Origin: Triglochin maritima
Taxonomy: Eukaryota; Streptophyta; Magnoliopsida; Alismatales; Juncaginaceae
DNA length: 64,000 nt
Direction of reading: 5' to 3'
NCBI GenBank assembly: GCA_963682175.1
Contig: OY821784.1
Location: forward strand, 35,879,621 to 35,943,620
Positions within the stretch are counted from its first letter, which is position 1, and every line of letters begins with the position of its first letter. The position numbers were made by a program, and so were the translations under genes. The notes below the pieces were generated by a model that saw only the letters and a list, made by a program, of their open reading frames with translations, ran no database searches and was not told the origin of the DNA. Shown one piece after another: positions 55,242 through 64,000 of this stretch.

Positions 55242-56963
55242 TGTAACGTCCTCAAACACAGCGGAAAATTTCAAATTTAAATCATACAATCAACGAGGAC
55301 ATTACGAAAAGAAATACACACACTGGTGCACCAACATATAATATATATATGTGAACGAGTTTACAAAAGAATGTGATTACATCAAAAGATCATATACATA
55401 AAATATACACAAGTAATCACAACCACCTCAAAATATAGGGAAGCAGGATCAGGTCTCGAGCGCTCCCTCCACCATCGCCACCCACCTAACGTCGCTCTCG
55501 GCCTGAAAGCAGACAATGAATGTCTGAGTTTCCAGGAGGAAACCCAGTATGCCAAACCCTAACACATATATGGACAGAATGAAATATGCAAAGAACGTAA
55601 AACACCACAACTGATATACCCGCTAAGTTCCCGGGACCTCTCTCCCGGCCATACCCCAACAACACGGGTCTCAAGGGTCCTCTCACCCCAACCCACCAAC
55701 ACACGTGCACACAAGGCACCGCCGGTCCAAATCACGGCCAAACAACCCCCTCATTGCCTCAGTGTTACCGGAGCCACGGTTTTGCATCAATGTTACCAGA
55801 GCCACGGTTTTGCATCATTCGCCGGAGACACGGCTTTGCCTCAACTGCCGGAGTCACGACGACAATTATCACAATCCACCTCAACGTGTCACTACTAATC
55901 GCTATAGGGTCGGAATGTCTGTGTCGTCGCCCCAAAAGGGCCGGAGACCCGTTGCCTTCTAACCAATCAATAGCAACACACACACACACACACAAAAACA
56001 GTGCAAAACGGTCGAACGAAAACTGGCTTCCGGTCGACCGATCCTCACCCAGAGAACTGGCCCAACCGAAAAACCTGCCAAACGGTCGACCGACAAAGGG
56101 GTCCCGGTCGACCGAAAAGCACCAGTAGAAAACCATTTTCGCAATCAACAGTAAAACGATCGAACAACCGAACCCTATCGGTCGACCGAAAACAACCAGT
56201 AGAACTCACCCAGAGTCCTCACTTCACGGTCGACCGAAACCACACTTCCGGTCGACCGGCCATTAAGTTAACTTAAACGTCGGTCGAACGAGTCAAACAG
56301 GCGGTCGACCGTTTAGATGGTCAACGCCCCAACCGACATACAACAGTACTTTCGGTCGACCGGCAAAGGGATCCCGCTCGACCGAAAATACACAGGACGT
56401 CTTTCTCTCGCTAAAATTGCAACAACCGGTCGACCGCCCAAAGGGCATCGTTCGACCGGTGCGAGGGATTCGCCTAAAATACACTACAACCGGTCGACCG
56501 AACCAAAACACCGGTCGACCGTTTATAGTTCAGAAACGGCTGTGCAGGTCCGACGAGCCCGAAACGGCCTACCGTCGACCGCTCCCACTCCCACACTAAC
56601 AATAGGTGAGCTTGAAAGCAAGTTTGACATACCTTAAGGCTTGAAGAAGCCTTTGAAGAAACGACAGCGAGCTTTTCCACGATAAACTCGAACTCCGGCG
56701 AACACAACGATCTTTGCTCCTCCGGCGACTCCAACAACACCCTCACCTCCACAAAGCCGAAGAACTCTGATGGAGAGAGAGAGACACGCCTAGAGAGAGA
56801 GAGAGGGTGAGTGAGAGAGAGATACGTGCGAGAGAGAGTGAGAGAGAGTGAGAAAACCAACCTTTATATACTTTTCTCCGACTCGATCTCAGCCGTCCAT
56901 CTCAATCCATCACTATTCCTCTCCTAAACACAATTAGCACATAAGAAGGGTTAGGATCTAACA
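55242..56963 (-). mobile_element. Solo LTR related to the chromovirus LTR, reverse orientation
   Basis: 1722 bp. On the plus strand it starts TGTAACGTCC and ends GGATCTAACA, the reverse complement of an LTR beginning TGTTAGATCC and ending GACGTTACA. This matches the ends of the LTRs at 40143 and 46847. It holds many GGTCGACCG palindromes (56020-56580), an AC microsatellite (55975-55996) and a 5-bp TSD. No internal region is present, as expected after LTR-LTR recombination. It is more diverged, so it is a related subfamily. Confidence 0.88.
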
Positions 56964-56968
56964 CTAAT
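56964..56968. repeat. Solo-LTR target-site duplication, right (CTAAT)
   Basis: Exact copy of 55237-55241. Confidence 0.8.
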
Positions 56969-58061
56969 GGCAACGTGCAATTCCAATTTCTTGTCCGACC
57001 AAGATTTTACCAACGAACCAAGAACCATAATGAATGATGGGATGTTGTGTTCTTTTGGAAGTTTTCCAATCAAATGCAACAATTTAAAGACACATAGAAG
57101 TTGGTTTCATTGTGTGCTTTCAAACGTCAACCAAACCATGACATAATCCATCTCATCATAAGATGAGGAGAAATGTGGGACGTCAATATGGTTCGTATTT
57201 GGCTCGACACATAAAGGTTTTTGGTTGCATTTATGGTGAGAAGAAGCTAAAGACTTCCAAGTAAAGAAATGGAAATCTTGAAGCACGTTCCTTGATTGTT
57301 GGCGATGATTGAGGAGAATGATATGAGAGTTATGATGTATAGTAGTGATCTTGAAATCAATTGAGAATTTAATTCATGTATGGGATAAGTTGGCATCTGG
57401 AGTTGAATTGAAAGGTACTTCAGATGATATGGATAATGAGGTGGGATATGTTGTTAGTATGATTTTTTTTTTGTACTTAGTTGATACCTATTTTAACAAG
57501 CGACAAATATCCATGTGTAAAAGATAATTATTTTAAAAAATAATATATTAAGTGCAAAATTAACCGAGTATGGTTTAAGACCGTACCAACATAACTTAAG
57601 GAACAGATAATTGATGTATTTGGTTGGTGATTTATCTTTTGTATATCCTACAATTTTTAGGGTCTATTTTTAGCCTCGTGGATACTCGAAAAACCTTTTT
57701 TGTGGACAAATAAATCAATATCCATCAAACCAAGAAAGTCTGGCTGAAATACGGAGGTATCAACAAATTTGGCACGTGGGATCGAGAAAGGGATTTTAGG
57801 ATTTGTCGACGGATTTTCCGTTGGCAGTACTCTTGCATGTGCCTCATGCGCGTGTGGGATCATTGGTCGTGCATCAAAATTTTCGTGCCCGACCTAATGG
57901 ACTTTGTATTTAGCCGAATAAATTTTCTTCATCAACAACCCGAATGGGAATTTCAACGACACTAATCTGTCACGGAATCCATGTTTGTAATATTTTCTCT
58001 AGCTAGACCATTGTCGAAACAAATTGGGTATCGAAAAGTATGTCATTTTGAAGATTCAAGA
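56969..58061. other. Intergenic DNA
   Basis: No gene recognised. Short open frames near 57345 and 57657 show no known family motif and are flanked by AT-rich DNA. Confidence 0.45.
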
Positions 58062-58433
58062 ACTCGAAGCAGGCCCGGCCCATGACAGGAGCATGGTGAG
58101 CTCTTGTTCCGGACCTCATTTTGAGTGAGGCCTTAATTTTATTGATATATGTACATAAACTTATTGGGTTACAAAAAAAATGCTAGTACATAGATAACAC
58201 ATAATTATTGAGACAACACATAAAGAAAAAATCTCTCTTTGATTTTCCACCAAGTTAATTGATAAATTTTCCGGAAAAAATACTAGGAGACAATACTTTT
58301 CAAGTGATATTGCACTAAGTTAGTAATTTTTTTATAATTTAAGCTAAGATGAAAAAACTTTTCAAATTTAGAAATCTCACTGTTAGTTTTTACACAGGGC
58401 CTCAGAAATTCCCGAGACGGCACTGACTCGAAG
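58062..58433. mobile_element. Small non-autonomous hAT element
   Basis: ACTCGAAG (58062-58069) is repeated at 58426-58433, an 8-bp TSD. The 356 bp between begins CAGGCCCGGCCC and ends CGAGACGGCACTG, giving imperfect inverted ends (CAGGCCCGG against CAGTGCCGT). It has no coding capacity and an AT-rich centre. Size, TSD and CAG ends fit a hAT MITE. Confidence 0.72.
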
Positions 58434-59307
58434 GACTTGTTTGTTTGTAAGAACTCAGAATCCATGTGTCACGGTTTTTGAGAGAAACTTCTACAAATAA
58501 CATTTTACCCAAATCACACACTTAAATATTTACTTTGTGTGTGATGTGTTTGTTGTAACTAGTATGGTTGACAACAATAAGTCAAATAACTAAATAAATT
58601 CTTTAGTCTATGATACTATGATAGGGTTGACGTGGGCTAATCATATCACAGCTAAAAGAATTAAAATGCCCCACTTTGTTTTTATAGAATGAAAATGATC
58701 CATGGTCATCTGGGCTTAGACAAGGATCTTGGAAAAACAGTTGGGCCTAAAATTCGACCAACATAACTTTGAATTTGGTTGGCCCAATCCTTTACTCTTC
58801 ATAAGTTGGGAAATATAAATTGGGACGGGTTCATGATTGTCCAACTAAATGAAAGTATCACCAATATATGTCCTTTGGAATTCCATAACATCTTAGAAAC
58901 CCTTATTTGACATGCATTTTCATTTATCATTTCATTCCTATTGGCATTAATTTGACACTCTTTTGGGGGTTTCGTAACATTTTAGAAAATATTTATATTG
59001 GCAACGAAACTCTGACGTGCGGGACCTGATGATAATCTACCAACAAGACTCATGCCAAGAAGTCGATTTTATGCATAATTTGTTCAATTCGAATTGCCTT
59101 CCCAAACGGTTCCTTAGTCAAAACATCTCTTTTGTAATTTTAGATCATATAACTCCCGACAACATAACCCACGATATCATGATTGAGCGTCACATAATTG
59201 GTAAGTCAAACAAGAAATGTTAATATGGGTCGATAGGGGGAGGCATAGTACTCTCGAGAGAGATATGCTTCGCTCTAGACCTTCAATTGTGGTTTCAATG
59301 TAGCATT
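58434..59307. other. Intergenic DNA
   Basis: Nothing identifiable; AT-rich with no family-like open frame. Confidence 0.45.
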
Positions 59308-59582
59308 AAGAGTATGCACAACCATGACCTAGGTCATCCACTTTCCCTCTGCCACATCATTATGACTCAATCTCATATTATTCCTTCATTATTCACCCCT
59401 TAACAATGACTTAGGTCATCCTACTCTCTTTCATCCACATCATTAATTTTCTTCCCAACTTTTATTTAATTACAAAATCATTTATATTTACCAAAAATAT
59501 TATTAATATATTTGGAAAAAACAAAATAACAATAAATCTCTTATTTTTTATTGCATATACTTTATTTATTTAACACACTTAT

Positions 59583-59735
59583 CTACAGTACGCGTGTGAT
59601 GCCTTATCTTGTGGAACTGATAATCTATAGTACGCGTGTGATGTCTTATCTTGTCAGACTGATAATCTACAGTATGCGTGTAATTTCTTATCTTGTTAGA
59701 CTGACAATGTACAGTACACGCGTGATTTCAAATTT
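59583..59735. repeat. Tandem repeat of 42 bp, about 3.5 units
   Basis: Units of the form TAATCTACAGTACGCGTGTG followed by ATGTCTTATCTTGTCAGACTG recur every 42 bases with moderate divergence. It lies in the region upstream of the Harbinger ORF1 relic. Confidence 0.75.
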
Positions 59736-59912
59736 GAAATCTTGTCTGGAAACATAATTATCTTAAAATCATCTTCGGGAAACTAATAATCTATAAAACC
59801 TGTTTGGGAAGCTAAGCTAAATCAGAAGAAATTCTCTATAAATACTCTCAAGTCCACCTTAGTCATCACACACAACTTCATTTCCCTTAACCTTCCAAAC
59901 TCTCCTGAACCC

Positions 59913-61167
59913 ATGTCTTCTCCTGACCACAACACTGAGGGTCATCAAACTTCGTCGTCGTCTTTTTAAACCTCAAGGATTTGCCGTGTACTCCCAACCA
60001 GATCCCTACTACCGACCTATCCTTCCACACAACGTAGGAAGTAGTACCCAACCATTTCCCGAACCATACTGGGGGAGATCCCAACAATACTTTGAACATC
60101 CACCCCTGCACCAAAACTGGGGGAGCTCCCAACAATACTCCGAACATCCACCCCGACACCAAAATTAGGGAAGTACATCACAACCACAATATTCCCAACA
60201 ACTCCCAACCCATTGCAGATGTACAACCAACTCCTCAGTAGTCAATCCAGTAGTAACGAGGATACCACTACCTCAAATGACGAGGATAGTGACGATGCAA
60301 ACCATTGCCCCATCAACATGCCCCAACGTGCACCAAAAATGGCTACCAACCCTGTAAAAGCAAGAACGTATGGGCGAAAGAGAAGGACGAAGCCCTCGTT
60401 TCGTCGTACATGACGATTAGTTGCGATGCAACGGTGGGAACGAACTAGAAGGCAATGCTCCTTTGGAGAAAAGTGAAAAAATTTTACGACGAAGCGAGAC
60501 TCTCAAAGGGCATTGAAGGAGGATAAATGAGGTTACTATGAAGTGGGGCGGTTACATGGATGAGGCCACTCGGCAAACCAGAAGTGGAGACAGTACGAAC
60601 GACCTCATCGGGCAAGCTCACGCGATTTATGAGCGCACTTACGAGATGACCTTCACGTACTACCACACCTGGTTGATGTTGAAAGAGTACCCCAAGTGGC
60701 GGTCTACGGTCCCCATGCCCAGGATGATGCGTGAGGATAACTTCCAAAGTAGTCCTACCCGTCCATCCACCAGTTCGTCTAGGAAAAAAGGTCATACAAA
60801 CTCGTCGGAAGAAAATTTCTTAGACTCTCCTCATCCATCAACGACCCCAGAATTTGTCACCCCAAGTGCACCCCCTCCGACGGGTGTAAAGAAAAGCAAA
60901 AGGAAAGAGAAAGCGGTGACATAGGATCCGAAAGTGGTCGACAACGACGCACACTTCCAGTCTTTTCAGGTCACGACCTCAGTCAAACAAGATGAAATTG
61001 CACTTCGCCTAGAGAAGATAACGTTGGAAAAGGAGAAAGAAGAAACTCGTCGGGCTTCTATGAAGTACGACATTTATATTTCACTTCTGAAGGCCAAGGA
61101 ACTCGACATCCTGACCCCGAAGGATGAAATTAATCTGGAAATGATCAGTGGCGAAATCTTTAAGTAG
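59913..61167 (+). pseudogene. PIF/Harbinger ORF1 (Myb/NAM-associated type) relic
   Basis: Starts at ATG 59913 (MSSPDHNTEGHQTS) about 60 bases after a TATAAATA box (59849-59856), but meets a stop within 20 codons. Later frames carry typical ORF1 landmarks: KARTYGRKRRTKPSF, the motif MKWGGYMDEATRQTRSGDS with HTWLMLKEYPKW, a Ser/Pro linker ending VKKSKRKEKA, and a C-terminal coiled coil (QDEIALRLEKITLEKEKEE). At least four breaks separate them. Harbinger ORF1 proteins help the transposase enter the nucleus and bind DNA. The copy is inactive. Confidence 0.65.
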
Positions 61168-61590
61168 AACTTCATCCCTTTTTCTAGTTTATGACATATT
61201 TTCTCTATTTTCAGTTATGACCTATCTTCCCTATTTTCACTTTTAATTTCAGTTTAAGTCTTATCTTCCCTACTTATTTTATCAGTTTAGAATATCAATT
61301 GTTATTTCAGTTTAGTTGTTATTTTCTACTTTAAATTTAGTAAAATATTTACTATTTCAGAGAAGTTTGTGTATTTCAGTATAATTTTTGTACTTTAATT
61401 ATACTTTAATTATGACGTTATAAAAATATAATCAACCTTAATCCTAATTATTATCAAAATGTAAACTACAACTACTTAAATCTTAATTATTTGTCAAAAT
61501 ATAAACTCCTAATTATTAAAACAATAAATAAATAATAAAAAAGCCCAGACGAACCAGGTTGTGCAAAAAAAGTGCCCTCAGTGAGTAAAA

Positions 61591-61967
61591 TATTCATTAA
61601 TTATGGAGAAAACTTTCATTGTTTAATATATATATAAGTAAAATTGTTAAGGTATAAGACCACACTAAGAATCCAAAGAAATTAAGGAATCAACAGCACA
61701 TTTGTACCATATATGTACTCCTCAACTGTAGTTACATGTATAACCGTGAAGCATAGTATTGTAGGAATTATTGGAAAAAAATGTAGCAAAAACAAATGGT
61801 AAAGTACACTTGTGTTTTTAGAGTGATTATACGAATAAAACGATATACACAACTTTGTACACCCCTCCACCCTTTTGTATTAGTGAGTAGGCTTGAGGAA
61901 CCATATTGCCGGTGTGAGCTCTGGATTGAAGAAGGTATCGACAAGACAAAATGATTTAATTTTTTTA
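61591..61967. other. Intergenic DNA
   Basis: No gene recognised. Confidence 0.4.
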
Positions 61968-62285
61968 CTGAACTGTTATTCGTCGCCGTAAAACTACTTA
62001 AATCGCCCGTAAGATTACCATTTTGCCCCTCTACACTTTCTACTAATATAACTCCTCATTTCACTCTTTTAACACAACTTTCTCTTCATATCACACTTTT
62101 ATTCACCAAATAGGATGTCTCGGAGGCCAGGGAAAGAGCCAGCGGACACCCCAGACTACTCACATCTGGTAAATCACCTTGTTTATTTCAATTAATTTTT
62201 AAATTTTTTTTTTGAGTCGGGCGACCGCGGGAGCCGCCCGACCCAACGATCGGGCGGTCGCGGGAACCGCCTCCCCCCTGGGACC
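61968..62285 (+). mobile_element. End fragment of a second copy of the OTU/mobile-domain MULE family
   Basis: CTGAACTG at 61968 opens a sequence matching the right TIR of 33225-39671 (AACTACTTAAATCGCCC, then AGATTACCATTTTGCCC). The same first exon and donor as the mobile-domain gene follow, then GC-rich hairpins (for example GTCGGGCG ... CGCCCGAC at 62217-62243), after which similarity ends. Only one end is present. It is a truncated copy of a different subfamily. Confidence 0.8.
62115..62168 (+). CDS. First exon of a truncated mobile-domain gene
   Basis: An 18-codon exon, MSRRPGKEPADTPDYSHL, ends at CTG/GTAAATC. It has the same length and phase as the exon at 39524-39471 (MSRRPGKQPA...), and the stem MSRRPGK is conserved. 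No downstream exon is visible, so the gene is broken. Confidence 0.7.
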
Positions 62286-62742
62286 CCTTCTCCTTCCCTC
62301 CATCCATGAGTTTCTAACCCTCTCCACAGGGTGGGGGTGATGTATTTAAGGTGATGAGAAGAAGAATTATGTTATTATTTTAATTTCGTGTTAGTATATT
62401 TTGATTACTTGAGTTTATGTTGAGTCATTTATCATGTAATGTTTTATAACTAATGTGATTTATTATAAGTTTCAGATTTCTCTAAACAAAACCCGATATC
62501 TAAACCCCCACCCGCTGGACTCTCATCCATATTTGCTTTCTTCTTAGTTTTTCTTGTTGTTCTTGCTTTAGAAAATTGAAAATCCAAAAATCTCAAACCA
62601 ACCTTATTTCTCTCTCTTTCTTTCCTTAATCGAAAATCACAAAAATATAAATATCTCTCACTCCTTCTGTTCGACCCGTACTTGCCGCGTCTTCATCGAC
62701 GCCGTGCAATTGCGGTATAAATAAATTTTTCATCAAGTTTTT
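62286..62742. other. Possible LTR 3' part of an Athila/Tat-type element
   Basis: Sequence before the PBS-like motif includes GCGGTATAAATAAATT near 62712, a TATA-like box. The other LTR lies outside the window, so LTR limits cannot be set. Confidence 0.35.
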
Positions 62743-62760
62743 GACGCCGTTGCCGGGGAG
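62743..62760 (+). other. Primer-binding-region motif of an Athila/Tat-type gypsy element
   Basis: GACGCCGTTGCCGGGGAG closely resembles the GGCGCCGTTGCCGGGGA string that follows the 5' LTR in plant Athila and Tat/Ogre retrotransposons. I recognise the motif from family knowledge; the primer tRNA was not checked. Confidence 0.65.
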
Positions 62761-63918
62761 GCGACGAAGATTTTGTTTATTTTTGGTGATTTCGATTTTA
62801 TTCTGTTTATCGTGTGCACGATCTAACTATTTGGGTTTGCGTTTCAGGAGACAACGGAGTGCGCGGCGAAATTCGGGCACAGTTGGAGCAAGAAGAGCGG
62901 CGAAATCGCCGCACCCAAAGAACAACCTGCGGCGGATCCGCCGCACGTCTGGAGCATCTGGGCTTCAAAATTTTCTGGGGTCGTCTCCATCTCTGAATGG
63001 ACGCGTAGAGCAACTGGTAATTTTCGAGAGCGGCGGCGAACCCGACTTAGCGTTGCGTAGGTAAATTTTGTTTCCTTTTGCGCAATTTTTGATTTTTGGA
63101 AAGTTTCCTTTTTGTAGAACTGAACGTGTTAGGCTCAAATTCCATAATTGACAATAATTCAACTCTGACCTAAAAATTGGCAAAATTAGAAGGACTTAGT
63201 GCATGCATCATATAGTGTTTTGTTTGCATTATTCTTGCTAAATTCTTGCAAATTATTTTTTGTTGAAGAGTTCTTGAGGCAAGGTACGTGCGCGGTTTTT
63301 ATCGATTGCATTTAAGCATATAATTTAGTTTGCATACAACCTTGCAATTGTCTGCCACTAAAGACCAATGTTTGACTATCTTTGCTAGATTTAAGTTAAA
63401 CTATCTTAAGGGCAACTCCGTAGGAAAAGATACGATGAGGATTTCATCACCCTTCCGTGGCCCACAAATCACAATCCTAAAGTGTCACCTAAGCCTTAAA
63501 TTAAAATCAATTAGACATTGGCCCCTAAGGATTCGAACTCAATTAAGGAGAAGATTGGTTTGACTTGCTATGACTTGAAGCTGATCGAATTTAATTTGGT
63601 GTCTAGAAAGTGTTTTTGTGTTGACGTAAGTCTTCCAAGCGAAGTGGTTGTCTAATTGGCACCGACTCTGTCGGAAGCGCCACCACTAGCTATACACTGC
63701 CTGACCAATTTGGTTTGATTAGTGAGGGAGGTGTTCGCTTGATTCACCTACCTCACTAAAGAAAAATTGATTTTTCTTTAGAACTTCTCCAAAATAATAT
63801 TTTGGTACTCGTAATTTGCAGTCGGGTCCTCGGTTTTTTGCAATTAAGTCCCAGACTACTTTTCTGCTTAAGTCCCTGACCTTTTTGTAATTAGGTCTTT
63901 GAATGCTTTTATGCTTGG
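62761..63918 (+). other. Retrotransposon leader between PBS and gag
   Basis: About 1.16 kb without a convincing gene. It contains a GC-rich stretch (62840-63000), a stem CCGAC-TCT-GTCGG at 63662-63674, and a hairpin at 63719-63759 with 15-bp arms and one mismatch. Long structured leaders before gag are usual in this group. Confidence 0.5.
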
Positions 63919-64000
63919 ATGGACTTCAATTTGAACCCCGATAATCTTGAACTTGCTCTCTATGATAGAAATGAGTCTCTTGCACGCATTTATGCTCAGG
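63919..64000 (+). CDS. Start of gag, cut by the window edge
   Basis: ATG at 63919 opens MDFNLNPDNLELALYDRNES and stays open to the last base (27 codons). Position after a PBS-like motif and leader, and similarity to the N-termini of Athila/Tat gag proteins, suggest gag. The rest is outside the window. Confidence 0.55.
   Translation, partial: MDFNLNPDNLELALYDRNESLARIYAQ

Larger units (their letters stand above)
59308..61590. mobile_element. Degraded PIF/Harbinger-like element (approximate limits)
   Basis: The left end GAGTATGCACAACC after TTA/TAA and the sequence GGTTGTGCA near 61558-61566 form a short inverted pair around a decayed Harbinger ORF1 gene. The perfect palindrome ATGACCTAGGTCAT is at 59324-59337 near the left end. 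No transposase (ORF2) is visible, so the copy is incomplete. The right limit is uncertain. Confidence 0.5.

Noticed and set aside
57657..57863. 68-codon minus-strand frame
   Set aside because: No family motif, no start context, in AT-rich intergenic DNA.

Overview
This is a transposon-dense stretch of a flowering-plant nuclear genome, most likely a eudicot. Three things point there: genes with canonical GT-AG introns, plant-only protein families (polygalacturonase, AN1/C2H2 stress-associated protein, FAR1-type transposases, plant mobile domain), and nested class I and class II elements with intact target-site duplications. I could not name the species. No rRNA, tRNA or CRISPR feature was seen.

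Layout. (1) 786-18457 holds two head-to-tail copies of an 8.8-kb Mutator-like element without long terminal inverted repeats. I saw no difference between them. Each copy carries a plus-strand gene joining a plant-mobile-domain-like region to a C-terminal Ulp1 (C48) protease, and a convergent minus-strand FAR1/MULE transposase. A short motif (TGTCCGGAATAAG and variants) is amplified in the large introns, between the genes and near one end, but not in the coding exons. One 9-bp duplication flanks the pair. (2) 19696-22637 is a host gene, a SAP11/16-type AN1-C2H2 protein. (3) 24196-28020 is an almost intact hAT transposon with perfect 12-bp TIRs, an 8-bp TSD and one frameshift. (4) 28480-31190 is a decayed Ty3/gypsy fragment next to 1.2 kb of GA-rich low-complexity DNA. 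(5) 33217-51870 is one host polygalacturonase gene on the minus strand, expanded from about 3.4 kb by two insertions. A 6.4-kb MULE (33225-39671) landed on its stop codon, and the TSD keeps that codon. A complete 8.8-kb chromovirus (40143-48972) sits antisense in its last intron. (6) 55242-64000 holds a reverse-oriented solo LTR, a small non-autonomous hAT, a decayed PIF/Harbinger ORF1 gene, an end fragment of the second MULE family, and the leader plus first gag codons of another LTR retrotransposon.

How the parts relate. The two MULE families carry the same toolkit with swapped fusions. In the first, the mobile-domain-like protein is fused to a SUMO-protease-like domain and the transposase is separate. 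In the second, the transposase is fused to an OTU (deubiquitinase-like) domain and the mobile-domain protein is separate. In both families the genes are read inward from opposite ends, and family-specific CG-containing repeats fill introns and intergenic DNA: TCCGGA units in one, GGCGTCT/AGACGCC hairpins in the other. By analogy with the Arabidopsis VANDAL/VANC system, I propose that these are sequence-specific self-recognition or anti-silencing systems in which an accessory protein reads the element's own amplified motif. That is inference.

Gene models were spliced by eye. All junctions quoted are GT-AG and keep frame, but no transcript evidence was available.
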